Assembly: GCA_035582835.1 (NCBI GenBank) | Contig: JAYKAV010003365.1 | Span: forward strand, 1,037,623 to 1,101,622 | Length of the DNA stretch: 64,000 bases | Direction of reading: 5' to 3' | Origin: Phoebastria nigripes | Lineage: Eukaryota > Chordata > Aves > Procellariiformes > Diomedeidae | Shown here: positions 48,601 to 61,170 of the stretch, piece by piece | How the letters are laid out: every line of letters begins with the position of its first letter | Numbering within the stretch: the stretch's first letter is position 1 | Program-made: the position numbers and the translations under genes | The notes under the pieces: generated by a model | Database searches by the model: none | What the model was told of the DNA's origin: nothing | Seen by the model: only the letters and a program-made list of their open reading frames with translations

Positions 48601-51600
48601 TGCGCTGTCACTTGTGCCAAGAAAAGTCTTGCTAGGACATGGAAAGAGGAAATTGCTCCCATTTCCATGTGGACATCAGAAAACTTTGTCTGGAAACAGA
48701 AGATGCTAGTCAGAGAGCAACCAGATTTCCTTTAGAAAGCTCCACACACCACACTTCTCAAAAATTTTTGGAGGATGATTCAGGCTTGTTGTTTTTCTGT
48801 GTGTGTTTTGTTTTNTGTTTTTTTTTAATCAGGACCTTCTACATGAATAAAAACCCTTAAGTAAGCCATGTTTCTTTTTCAAACAGCATTTCGCACCCAG
48901 AGACGTACCGGGCACCTCCGGAAGCGTGATTTTAATCTTATCTTCCTATGCATAGTGGTTTATATAAGGACTTAATTTTCTTTCTCTTATATAACACCTA
49001 TTTTTTCACACTGTGCCTCCAGCCACTACCACAAATGAGGAGTTAAACTGCATGATGGTGAAAAGATTTCATTAATAGACTAGCTCCTAAGCTTGCNAGC
49101 AGTCTGCTAAAGGAAAAATAAAAGCAACAGATTTTCAGTTTTAGTAGACAAGGACAGCAAGGGCTCCCTTGTTAGCTTCTATTTATGGTCCCACAGCAGA
49201 TGACCTGAATCTCCTCCATACTCATCCCCCTCTACAGAGCCTATAGCTTAGATTATTCACTTCTTAATGAAAACACCACCTGCCAGATGGACAAGAGAAT
49301 AATTACATTACACTTACATTAATAAAATACATATGAGTCCCGTTTGCTGTGCACAGAGTGGTGCTTTACATCTGGATCTGTGTACAGTAGAAAGACTCTC
49401 AGAAATGGGATTTTCCTTGCTGTATTTTATTGTAATGAAGATCAAGAGCTGATTCATGCAATTGCCTGATGCAAATCTACTTGATGTGGGAAAGGCAGCT
49501 CTTGGAGTAATAAACTGCCTTGCCTTATCGTCTGAGCTGGCTGGGTTTTGTAGGCCAGGGTTCAACTATTGCATCCGCAACGCGCTGCCATTCCCACCTG
49601 AAACCCCAAGCAGACAGAAAGAGACACCACCAGGAGCTACACAGAAGGACGGAGCTCTAATGGGAGTCAAATAGAGGCAGGGACCTTATCTGAACTTGAT
49701 AAAAAACCTTTGGATTTAATTTTAGGGGTGACCAAAAGTTCAAGCCAATTATGCCCCCGTATCCCTAATGTTATCCACAGCATCAACCAACAGCATGTCC
49801 TACCCTGGCGGTGTGTCTCCGGTAGCATTTCCACCTCTCTGCTAAAAGCCTCATTATTCATGTTTCTGGGAAACAGGGGTAGAGAATTAGAAAACAATAT
49901 GACTGAATGGGCAATGTAGCACATAATAGTTTCATCATTAAAAAGATGGCCACAGAATGAGTCACTTACTGTACAGCCACGGCTGCATCTGCATTGCATT
50001 GAGGAGTGCAGAAAATTGATTTCCCTCCCCAGGAACGTCCTGAACTGTTATGGCTTTTATCCAGGAGGGCAAGACGACCAGCAGGCACTTTCTGCTGGTT
50101 GAATCCATTTCTCTCTTTCCCCAAGAGAGGCTACGTCTTTAAGAAAAAAGGCTACTCTTTTAAAGTTTAAACCCCAGAAATTCTGCTAACATAGAAATTT
50201 CGGTGATACCATTTCTTTCTGTCTGTCCCGCTACTCCAAACAGAAGCACTTCTCTGGGGCTAGCGAAGCCAATTCCAACCTATTCCTAGTTTCCTGGCTC
50301 TTCTTCCCTAGATGAAGCAGAACTGTAAAAGACCCTTTGGGGATTTATCAATCCATGTTTGCAGACACTTGAGGAAACTACTGTTTGCTTTGACTGAAAA
50401 CTTAAATTCTGCCATTCAGTTCAATGGTACCAGAAATGCATGACGTTTGCATCTCCTGGATGGCAGTTGGCCTCGCAGGGTGAAAGAACAGGAGCACAGC
50501 CTTCAGTTTGCATCTGGTTCACTCCCCCCGCTACTGGGAAAAACAGTAAAGTTTCCCCTTAAAAGGACTATCGTGATTTGGGGAAGTAAAGAAGATGGAA
50601 GAAGCCCAGAGCTAACACTAAGCAACACTGCAAAAGCCTTGCACACAAGCCATCCTGTCTTTCTGGCTGACGATTAAATGCAGATTTCCTTGAGGGAAGA
50701 AAACATCTCCATCAGTTTGCCTGAGACCCGAACATCAGTCGTAGCCAGACAGCAGTCCTAGTTTCACCAGGAGCCAGACTCCAGCCCTGGATGGTTTCCA
50801 TCAGGATCCCATTAAGCCTGTGCATGTGCAGCTCTCTCAGAATTTGCAAGAGCCACGTGTGTATTCAAGAGCAGACTTGGACATTGTGTTTGTTTCTGGC
50901 TTCGTAATGGTTCTCATGTCCCTTAAATAACAGCCTGCTTTTCTTTTTCGAATCCAGTAATTTCTTAAACATGTTCACAAGTTTATCCCTCTTATCTGGC
51001 AAACAATATTGAAGCTATCAAANGTCTGTAGCTTTTGTTTTTATGTCTGAAGACAAAAGACTGTTTCTCTGAAGAAAGATGTTGGTTAGACCGCGTATGT
51101 TGGTGCTCAGGAACCTTTTTCCCTTACCATACCAATGCCTGCAGAGGTCCTGCTACGTACGGCTCCTGGTTTATCTCCTAGGTTCCACCGAGTTAGTCTA
51201 AGCAGACGCGAGGTGTCACAGAATTGGACTAACGCCTGTGTCACGAAACCAAAAATTACCTCAGAACACGAAATATGCAAAGAAGAAAAACTTCGCACAG
51301 AGCAGAGTTCAGGTAGCCCGTGCTGCAGATCACCTGCGATCCCAAGCAATTCCCAATGTTCTTGGCAAAAGCAGGGGACAGATCTAAATTCCCAAACGCA
51401 GCAATGTTTATTGCACTAGCTCGGTGATTCACTAAGCACAGGATGTGCCCAATTATTCTGTGTATTTTTCCAATCCTATTTCATAAACTTCAGTTGCACA
51501 AGTACAGCAATACATTCTTTCTTGCTTGTCCATTAAAATTCATTTTAAGAAAGGCCATCTGACTCGAACAATAAAATCATCAACTGGCTATATGCATGGT

Positions 51601-52703
51601 TTTTTTGGTTTTGTTGTTGTAACCATGGAATCAAAAACCTCGGCTGTTAAGTGCATATATTCTGCGATAGAATCGCTTTCTTTTTTGTCTCAACCTGCTG
51701 AGAAAAGTTTTGCTTTTAACTTAGGATGCTGGGTTTGTTCCAAATCCAAAAATTAAAAACAGCAGTTCTGAGGGACACAGATATCTAAGCCAACAACATT
51801 TGGCTGCCTAACATAAAAATTAGCAGAATTGTTATTACTAAAAACAAACCATTAGATCTTTCCAAGATAAATAAAAACTTAGAATTTTGACTATCAGTCC
51901 ACAAACAAAGCTCCTAATTTAGTTTGTTTGAACACTGCACCACGGATAAAATAGATACAACTTCAATTTCTGTATCTCTAAAGCTAATTTCACTACCTTA
52001 CGCAAGCTGGCTGGAAACTGAAGCGTCACCTTTTTTTCCTTCTAATATGAATTACTACAAGTAAACACAAATCTTTCTATTGCCGTTGAAATATCATCAA
52101 GGTAGCAGGGCTGACAGCAAACCATACCTTGACAAGCATGTCCCATACTCAGGGCTACATGTTCGAGATTTTACGAATGAAGTGTGGGTTTTGTTGTGAA
52201 AGTAGCAAAGATGACAACGTGAAAGATGAATGCGGTGCAGGGTCCCCATCTCCCACCACAACACACACGCAACGTTTACCCCAGCAGCTAGGAAATATAA
52301 TGAGAGTAGTTTATATATAATGAACCAGTTTTCACCTGGAGAGCTCACACCACCCTACTTGAAGCAGACGGGGCAGTCCGAGGTGCAGTGGCCTCCCACC
52401 AGCCGCACAGCACCCATCGGTGCCAGAGGTGCAAAGGAAACCTGGACTTCCGAAGCCTCCAGCTAGGATCACCCTGGCTGTGTCTACACGAGTGGGTGGT
52501 CCGGAGCCGTTTTGAAGCAAACACCCCTGGCCGTGCCTCCTATTGCATCCTGGCTTCATTCACAGGGTGGCTCTGCTGGGCCCAAACTAGATTTCTTTCC
52601 GAGAAAACTAAATGGGAAGTTCAGCTCTGGGNATGCACCAAATGCCCTCCCGCCTTTTAACAGAGATCGAAGGATCTGAAACAAGTGGTTGCTTGGACAG
52701 ATT

Positions 52704-53034
52704 AGAGTAGAATAGAATAGACTATTTCAGTTGGAAGGGACCTACAACGATCATCTAGTCCAACTGCCTGGCCAATTCAGGGCTGACCAAAAGTTAAAGC
52801 GTGTTATTAAGGGCATTGTCCAAATGCCTCTCAAACACTGACAGGCTTGGGGCATTAACCACCTCTCCAGGAAGCCTGTTCCAGTGTTTGACCACCCTCT
52901 TGGTAAAGAAATGCCTCCTAACGTCCAGTCTAAACCTCCCCTGGCGCGGCTTTGAACCGTTCCCACGCGTCCTATCACTGGGTACCAGGGAGAAGAGATC
53001 AGCACCTCCCTCTCCACGTCCCCTCCTCAGGAAG
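52704..53034 (-). mobile_element. CR1 LINE 3'-end fragment, 5'-truncated (CR1-J-like)
   Basis: The element starts with the reversed terminal repeat TAGAATAGAATAG, followed by TCAGTTGGAAGGGACC, ATCATCTAGTCCAACTGCC, CAGGGCTGACCAAAAG, GGAAGCCTGTTCCAGTG, AACCTCCCCTGGCG and GGGAGAAGAGATCAGCACC. This is the full block order of an avian CR1 3' UTR in reverse orientation, so the element lies on the minus strand, the same sense as FOXO3. It stops abruptly after CTCAGGAAG at 53034, a typical 5' truncation. Fewer mutations than the 6940 copy suggest a younger insertion. The GAATA-type tail is what I recall for neoavian CR1-J families. Confidence 0.9.
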
Positions 53035-56000
53035 ATTCAACATACGTATGCGGTGGGGACATTTGGTCCAAAGGACCAGATTAGATCTAGTCTGGAATAA
53101 AATGTTCAGTTTGAATATAGCATAGATACAGGAGCCTCTGCACCTGCTGCTTTGATCTACTCATCCTCTCCCACCATGCCAAACAGCACGATAAAGCCCC
53201 CATCTCTCTAGCACGGAGAGCTGCCAGGCAGCCAGTGCNTCTTGCTATTTGTGCAGGACAGATGCCTACCATATTTTTCCTGGGCAGCCACGTATTGCAC
53301 TAACAAATCATTTTATGCACTAAATTTGATGAAGAAGGTACAACTGATCGTCTTCAAATTCCAGGTGACAAATTCACAAAGCAGACTGGACTTCTGGTTT
53401 AACGGTGTTGACAATGCAGGGAGGATTCCATCCCCTGGTCCAGCTTGTATGTGCTCTTCTTTGTCAGGACTTGCACATCTGTTGAACCCCATCACAGCAA
53501 GTACGCTGGGAGCAGTTCCCTCCTACAAACCTGCCGCATCTACACCGCTCCTCAGGGCCGAGCGACACCTGAAAGGGAACTGCCACCATTTGATGTGACC
53601 CATTAATTAGACCACCCGCTCTCTCCACTGCAGCACAGAAGGCAGAGACCGAGCTGCTTTGAGACACTAGGATCTGACAAAACAATGCCATCTCAAACCG
53701 GCTGGCCAGTCTGAAGCAAGCCCCCCTCCTCATCCTCTCAGCTGCAGTTGAAGTGCAGCTGCCCAGCACTTCCAGGAAATTAGTGTCACCTCACCACTCG
53801 GTGCACGCACCCAGCAGTTGCTGGTCAGGCTTTGCAACCTCACTGGAGAGAGACACGAGAGGAAGACGGGCCAAATTAAAACCCTAAGCTCATTAATCAT
53901 ACCCTCATGACTTCAGATAATNCAACATGCAACGTGCACCATATGCTCATGTAGGTCTTGCCTTTGGCCATAATCTAGATTATGGAATAAGCTAGGAGCA
54001 GGGCTGCGGCAAGAAAAACAAAACAAGACAAGTGAGGAGGGACAGGCCAGGGTCACGTGAATTCACTCCCTCGACGAAAGGCAGTTATGCAAAGAGTTCA
54101 TACCTGAACTCAAATGGCTCGATTAACATTCCTGAAATGAAACTCATCAATTCTCCACNTAAAATGAGGCCAAAACTGATGGCATGTACCCACTCTTTGA
54201 CACGCTTAACGCTTGAAGTGGAGTTCAAATGGATCATTGCAGCTTCACAAAGCTCTCTGTGAAGAACTGCCAAAGGAGCAAAATTATGTGAAATACCACT
54301 TCATCATTCCTACAGTGGAAGCAATGTGCAATCACAGAAATGGCAGCGGAAGAATGCAGCTGAAGTAGTTCCTCTGACCTGCTGCAAGGCACTGAGAAAG
54401 CTCTTCAGCCTCGCTGGTGAATTGCAGGGAGCTCAGCAGCACAGTCATTTCATGCCTGTATTTGCAGACAATGTTGCATGGTATTTTAAGATCCGCATTA
54501 ATAGAAATCCTTTAAATAAAAAAAATCAAATGGAAATTGGACATACTCAAATTACATTATTTCCATGCTATGTTAAATATGAATTCTGTTCAGTATAACT
54601 GCAGAATATTTCACGTGGAAAAAAAAATAATTTTGAGGGGGAAATGAGCCATGTGGAGCTTTACAAAGATTTAAAATCAAACGCATCAGAAAATGAGTAA
54701 TCCTATTAGACCAATTGTTTAAAGTCAATGTCTTTCTAAAAACGTGCTGTATTTCCAACAGATTCCAACCTGATATAGGAAGGTTTGGATAAACTGATAT
54801 GGTACACGGCTACATGGTTCTTTGTGATCCTAACACCTGTCTGTGCTAACAGCTAAACTAGGAAACGCCTAGCCTATTTCCATCTCCCTTGCACCAAAAC
54901 AGGGAGCTTTCTTCGGGAGTTTCATGAACACACGTTGAAGGAACTTGTTACCTCCCGCGGCCGTGGAGGACACAGCCTCCAACAAAACACCGGTGGGACC
55001 TCTCAGTGTCAGGGCAATGCTGCGGGCTGCCCATCGTGCCAGGCCTGGGACAGAGAGGTGTCAGAAGAGGGATCTATTTCTAACTTGGCTTCAATTGCTG
55101 CTGTGACTTTTAGTCCTATTACTCCGTGGGAGAAACATCAAAAGATAAGATATGCACATGAAGAAATTGCAAAATTTGTTCCACTTACATGTGGAAACAA
55201 AGCTGCCACAGACCCAGATCGCTCTAGAGTCCCTGACAATGGACACGAACAGTGGGTGAGCCGGAGGAGAGGAAGAGCTGATCCCAAATATGTACGTTTT
55301 CTGGAGGTGCGCTTCCCCCCAGCTCCCCATACCGACTCACAGACGTCTGTGCCCGAGTCTTTGCAGAACAGGGGTTACACTGAGGAGGACAAGTCCCAGA
55401 GTGAAGCTGTCCCTGCGATCCTTTCATGCTTAACATGTTCTCTCAACAGCCTTAGTCGCCACATACAAAGCGCCTAAGTTTTTATTCTATCTCCCAGAAC
55501 CTTTTTTTGCCTGCAGATAGAGAAAGATTGTTTCTAGGTGATAAAACTGTGTTAATTCCTGCAGCTCCACCTGGCAGAAACAGCAGGACACTTCAAACGA
55601 TGGGGTTTGCATGGAAGACATTTACCTTACATGGGGCTTTAAAGAACACAAGAGTAAATGTCTTTTTATCTCCATCAAAGACCTGCTATCAGCTTGAAAT
55701 CCCATTAGCTTAATAAAATAGAAAAAGAAAAAAAAGAGAGAGGGTGCGGTTGGGAGGTGGGTGGGACAGGAACCGCCCAGAACCGCTTGTGTATTTATAG
55801 TCCCATTCAGCCCACCTGAAAGGGCCTGTTTATACCCAGATGGAAAGCTGAGACTGATGCTAGGATTGGGAAAGAGGCTTTTTCTGACCTAAAGAGACCA
55901 GATTTAGATACCTGTGGTACCTAAGAGGTACCTAAGTGCCAGAACGGTGAAGGTGGGGAGTGGAGCGAGTTTCCTCGAGAGCACAATTCAACCCAGCGGA

Positions 56001-58184
56001 GATGTGAGCTGTGATGTGGAGGACGCTCTCCTCCCTCGCCCAGAGAGAGCGCCTTGGGCACACACAGCCCTTGTTGGGTGCCCACATGTCAGGGGATGCA
56101 GCAGCGCCCGGAGGAGCTGATGGAGGGGAGGCAGCTCCAGGTGACACCGCTTCTCCCCAGTGAGGCCGGGAGCGCAGAGGACACAACAGGGAAAACTGCG
56201 GAGGTGACTGTGTTTCGCCCGAGCTCTTTCAGTTAGAGTAATCTTAGATAATATGAGTGACAGTAGTAGGTAATAAACAAATGCACAAATATCCAACCGT
56301 AAGCCTCCCAAGCTCCTTTGATCATGGCGAGCCACACAGTCAGATGTCTGCAATGCTGCAAACCCTGCCAGGAGGCTGGGGGGAGACACCAAAAACACAC
56401 CACCAAGCGTACCATGCCGTATCTCAGCGAAAACCAATCTGCGCTAGCTGCTCTGCTGAAAAGCAAGCCACAGAGCGGGGGAAAGGAGAGCTTGCCCTCC
56501 AGAGCTGGTGCTCTGCCTGGAGACAAACACCGGCTGGCCGGCATTCCCGTCCCATGCACACCCCGGCTGCCACCGCGGGGCATGGGTGGGCATCCCGCCT
56601 GCCCGGCCGGCGTGGGCAAACCACGTTCTCTTGTGTTTAGGGCAAAGAGGACTCAAAGGCTAAATATCCTTCCTGGACAGGGACTATAGGGACAAAACAT
56701 GATTTTTATTAGCAATTCCTGTGCTGCAGACTGATGTTTTCTCTAAAAATGTCACTGTGCACCATTAGAAGCATACGATGCTTCCGCCCCTCCCCAACCA
56801 GTCTTGTTAATAAAACACAAAGGCGTCCTCTTAAGCAACCTTCCTCATGTAACTCCCCCTCAAGCCAACAGTAGCCAACCACTAAAAATAGTTAAAGGTA
56901 AAAGCTGTTCCATGAAGGTCCTAAAGACGACAGCAGCGCTGCATGCCTTGAAGGAATCATTTGTCCATAACTTCTCAAGCATTCAGACAGAGATGGACAG
57001 AGAGACGCTGGGCTTAATGCTCCTTCCCCTCTCCCCTCCCCTCCTTCTTGGAAAGGGTATTATGGTTGAACACTTTGCTCCAAGTGCCCGTAACCGTCCC
57101 CGGCTTTAAATGCCTCTTTCCTCCAGGAATCATTTCAATGTAGGCCACTCTATTTATGCTGCTCTTCTGTAATCGGGGGATGAAAGAATATCGCTTGCAA
57201 GACACGACCGCTTGGTTCACAACCCATCTCCAGGCAGTGCCAACAATAGGACTGCTTACGGCTAATCCATTTACTCGGCTTACCTGTTATANTCCCATCC
57301 CCTTAACAAGCGCTACACGGCAGCTTCACCAAACTCGGAAACTGCAAAGTGACCCGTAGTAACCTCTCCTGTGCCACTTACTTGGAAAGCTGTGGATCTG
57401 GATTAAGACAGAAGCAAACCAAAATTGTCATGGAGCTTCCAGTGGCCTGCCAGTGAGAGAAGACGTCTACGCCTTTCCCTGCGTGGAAACAGCACTGTAA
57501 GCATCAGTGGGCGCAAGCACCTCCCTGTCCGTGGCTAGCCTTCAAGGAACAGAAGCCAGACATGACACAAACAGCAGCTCCCTCTTCAACATCCGAAAAA
57601 AATCACATTATACTACACTCCGTCTCCTCTGATTTTTTTACACCCTCATGCAGGCAGAAGAGGTTCCCAACATGCTGCTGACCTCGCTGGTAAAAGGGCT
57701 TGCAGCCTCCTGCAACTGGTTCTGCTACGCCAGAGCTCACCATTTACCACCTTCTCTTCAAGAGCTGCAGCGCTACTTCCCCGTGCAAACTGCCATGCAA
57801 GGTAACAGGCGAATAAAAAGCAGCGGGAAATGGAGGCTGGAGCTTCAATGGTTTTAGAAGAGCTGCAGCTCCTGCATCTACAAACCGTCATAAGGTATCA
57901 ACCTTCCTGCCAGGAAAACGGTTGGTGAGGTGTATGTTTGAGGCGATTTTGGAAAGGGTCAATCCTTTACAAATGCAGTGACCAATGTGTAACATAAGAA
58001 AAAGCTAATTTTTCTAGCACATGCACAGCAGAGCAGGAAAGTGGATCGAGAATACAGAAAAAGGAATGGAAGACCCACATTATTTCCACTTAAATCGAAC
58101 AAAACACTTAGCACATCTGGGTAGGTAAAGAAATCTATCTCTCCCTTCAGAGAGGTCTAGAGAGGGAAGTGGAGATTTTAGAAC

Positions 58185-58272
58185 NNTNANATAAGACATA
58201 TATTNAATTACAATGCCAAGNAAACAAAAANCCACANAGNAAATTCAATTTAAAAAAAAAAAAAAAAANAAN
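58185..58272. other. Cluster of ambiguous bases around an A-rich homopolymer
   Basis: Twelve or so Ns fall within 88 nt, ending in a run of about 17 A. Elsewhere Ns are single and hundreds of bases apart. This is almost certainly a low-quality consensus or a collapsed poly(A)-type repeat. Confidence 0.85.
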
Positions 58273-58914
58273 AACAAACCTAATAGTGACTACAAAATCT
58301 ATTATTAAAATAAAATTTCTAATAGAAACTAACTTTCATGGAGAGTTCAGTTACCAAGACAGATACTACTGGTGTAAGCTGTGGAGCAAGAGACTCAAAT
58401 ACTATGAAGCATCTTTGCAAACACTTTTCAGAAGGTATTGAAGGAGGTGAGAGAGAAGAAGAGGCAGAGGAGAGCTCCTGTCCCCAATCCCACGGAGTAC
58501 AGCTGCGTGCCAAGCTACAAAGAAAGTCTCTGCAGAGGCAGGTACACAAAGAGGGTTCTGCTCCCACAAAACTCCATTATCAACATGGGAAAAGGTCCCC
58601 TCCTACCACCAGCTTTGGCCACCTGAAAGTCAGGTGCCCATACAAAGCTAGGGGTCATGACTGCCTCAGCTGACAATAAGATGGGTATGAGGAATCATCC
58701 TCTGTCTCTCCTTCCACTGACTACACAGGGGCCACTGACTATGCATTTAGACTTGGTGCCCACGCTGAGACTGCTAAAGGTAGGGGAGATAGGAAAACAG
58801 ACTTGACCTTGACGTGTCTGTGCGACAACAGGATGCTCCAAGCCTCATAGCTCAATCTGAAGAGCAAAGGGCAGTGTGCGTCCTAATGAACATCTAATGT
58901 AGAGTTTTGAAATT

Positions 58915-58976
58915 TCTCTGTTCAGTAATCTATTTATCCCTAATGTCTCTGTTCAGTAACATACTCATCCCTGTAA
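58915..58976 (+). repeat. Tandem duplication, 2 x 31 bp, diverged
   Basis: TCTCTGTTCAGTAA begins both units, and ATCCCT recurs near the end of each. About three-quarters of positions agree, so the duplication is not recent. Confidence 0.75.
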
Positions 58977-60754
58977 GTCCTTCCTGAATATTATTAAAGC
59001 ACTTAATTTATTCATATGAATTGTTGTAACACAAGATAAAGAAGTGACCAATAGTACTGAGTCTTGCAGTTCACAGTAAACAGGCTGGTTTACCCAACAG
59101 TAAATACAACCTTTGATTTAATTTCTACTTGTGATATAGGACCATGATGATAAATTCCTCCACCCTCTGTGGGACCAGCGGTCCCTCTAGCCCCCAGCAA
59201 GTGGTCCACAGCAGGTGTCTGGGGAAGAGGCCAAGAGGAGGGATAGCACAGGGTGATCCCTCCTGCTGCCAGCAGCTCAGGGACACTGGAGAGCAGAGGT
59301 GAGATTTTCGTGTTGTAAAAAGCCCGTCCATCAAGCCTGCTCCATTAACCTCTGCCTACTGAATTCCACTAACTGTGTAAAATAATATTTGTTCCTTTAT
59401 GTCCCATGTAAACAAAAATCTTTGAAGAAAAAAAGTCACAATTAGGAAAAAGAAATAATTTGTAGATAAGAGCTAATTTTCCCATCAAGACTGCAGAAAT
59501 GCTCTGGAGCAGACATTAACATGTGGAGTAGCAGCACCGCAGGCTATTGAGCAAAAGGAAAGCACGTTCACACCTTTAGCTTCACAATCAAACTNAATTC
59601 AAAGATCCTGAGTCCCTACCTGTGAGAAGCAATTTATTCATCGTCTGGCGTATACAACACTTGACACTGTAGAGGGCAGCTTGACTGGCCTTCACTATAC
59701 GTAATTATTATTTGTCAGACCTACAATTTATGCTGAACTAGCTTATTTCTTATCTTCATCTACTCCTTTTAAATATTTTCTTCCCAATGAAATTCCTCAC
59801 GTTTGAGAAACCCTCACTACACTGCTTACATCACTGTAATGTCCACAGGGAAGTTACACAGCTAACGACGACTGTCCTCAATTCTCAGATGTTTCTGAGA
59901 GATCAGTACTTTGTGAAACTTCTCCCCCATCATTTGGTAAGTGAAGGTCCACTTCTGCTTCCTCTTGCTCTGGGAGATCAGATCAAGACCCTGGTTTCCT
60001 CCTACAGCCCCCCGCAGTATCTTCATTTTAACTGAACTGAGCTCCCCAGCATTTTATTTTGGTGAAAAATGCTGAAACATTTCACAACAGCAGCTTTTGC
60101 TCCTTTCACTGGACTGAAAATTTTAGTGCTTCCACTTTTTTCCAGATTCAGGCCAAAAATGTCAAATCCAAAGCTCTCTGTGAAATGCCAATTTCTATTC
60201 CCCACCACCCCTCATTGCTAGAGAATGCCCCAGGACAACCTCATGGGCAGGATGCCCCCCCAGGGCAAGGCTCCTTCCACTGCTTCACTGACTGACCTGC
60301 ACAGGGACATCCCAAGCCCGGAGCCTGGTGTCAATCTCCAGATAACTATTATCAGCCAGGGAAGGGATGGGGGACAGAAGTTAGAGAATTTTCTAAAATG
60401 TGACATATTTGTCTCTCATCACATCACCTGGGACACCTACCTAGCATATAACCCTCCCGACTCTTGGAGCAGCTAAAAATAGACAATCCTACAGTCACGC
60501 AATGCACAAACAGTTGCCAACACGTACCCTCCACACCTACCAAACACAAATAATACTTTGTAGTGCCTACAGATACGTGTGAAACTAGTACTTGATGGAA
60601 CAGTAAATAGGGTTTTAGAGAATTCCATTATTTCAAAAAGCTTAGAGTGTCTGTAATAGAAAAAAAAAAACCATAACAAGCAATACTTACATAAGTGATA
60701 TTAAGAAGAGTAAAGGACTATCAGAGTAAAGCCCTAAAAGACACATCTGTCGGG

Positions 60755-61170
60755 GAGGACAGGAGGAGTCCGATTGATTCAGATTATCTAAGAGAAGACC
60801 GAAAGGTGACCTGGTCACATGTACCTTCTGACTATGTGAAGATCTCTGATAGTTGACATCAGCTGAAGTTAGCACACGAGAACAGAAAAAAAAAAAAACC
60901 CGAACAGTGGCTTGACAAATTCAGAATGGAAAAGCAGTACCAAACTTATTATTAAAAAAAAGGTAATTAACCACTGGAAAAAATTCCAAGAGCTCTATCA
61001 TCTCAAGTCTTTAAATCAGGACTGGATGCCTTTAAAATACCCTCAAGCTCAGCCAGAATTTATGAGCTTGATGCAGGAATTATTAGATGAAATTCGATGT
61101 CCTCTATGTCACACAGACCTCAGATAATGAGCATAATGGGTCCCTCCAGCTTTAAAATCTATTAATTCTA
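60755..61170 (+). mobile_element. Ancient CR1/L3-type LINE 3'-end relic
   Basis: Ordered blocks match the sense 3' end of old amniote CR1/L3 elements as I recall it: AGAGAAGACCGAAAGGTGAC, then GACAAATTCAGAATGGAAA, GGTAATTAACCACTGGAA, CTCAAGTCTTTAAATCAGG, ACTGGATGCCTTTAAAA, GAGCTTGATGCAGGAATTA, GATGAAATTCGATG, and ATAATGGGTCCCTCCAGC ending in TTTAAAATCTATTAATTCTA. Substitutions and indels are numerous, but the colinearity over about 400 bp is strong. Orientation is plus strand, antisense to FOXO3. A 71-codon ORF inside it is a chance product of this repeat. Confidence 0.8.

Larger units (their letters stand above)
28311..52703. other. FOXO3 large intron, middle segment
   Basis: I recognise no genes or transposons here. 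Contents noted are a 15 bp tandem duplication (29047-29076), a CpG-dense patch (34345-34505), an inverted repeat of AAGGTC half-sites (38663-38684), a G-quadruplex motif (42150-42180), an AT-rich ORF-free stretch (42199-43814), a TGATTGACA cluster (45607-45665) and many isolated Ns. Longer ORFs near 33741-34289, 36633-37121 and 37987-38442 resemble no family and are judged chance. Confidence 0.5.
53035..60754. other. FOXO3 large intron, distal segment
   Basis: No genes were recognised. A 180-codon ORF at 54935-55477 and a 149-codon ORF at 55988-56437 (minus) lack any recognisable domain. Noted items are a 31 bp tandem duplication (58915-58976), a cluster of ambiguous bases (58185-58272) beside an A-rich run, and GC-richer sequence at 55990-56640. 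Confidence 0.5.

Noticed and set aside
54935..55477. 180-codon plus-strand ORF
   Set aside because: About one ORF of this length is expected by chance in six frames of 64 kb. It has no recognisable domain, low-complexity drift and no splice or promoter context.
55988..56437. 149-codon minus-strand ORF
   Set aside because: It is one of several overlapping ORFs in a GC-richer block and shows no domain or splice context.
21075..59415. FOXO-binding motifs GTAAACAA or its reverse complement (21075, 34077, 35533, 37202, 59408) as autoregulatory sites
   Set aside because: About two are expected by chance in both strands of 64 kb, and more at this AT content. Five scattered sites without clustering is not evidence of autoregulation.
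60912..61127. 71-codon ORF ending in a CPLC-type zinc-knuckle-like string
   Set aside because: The sequence is the 3' non-coding tail of an ancient CR1/L3 element, so the cysteines are coincidental.
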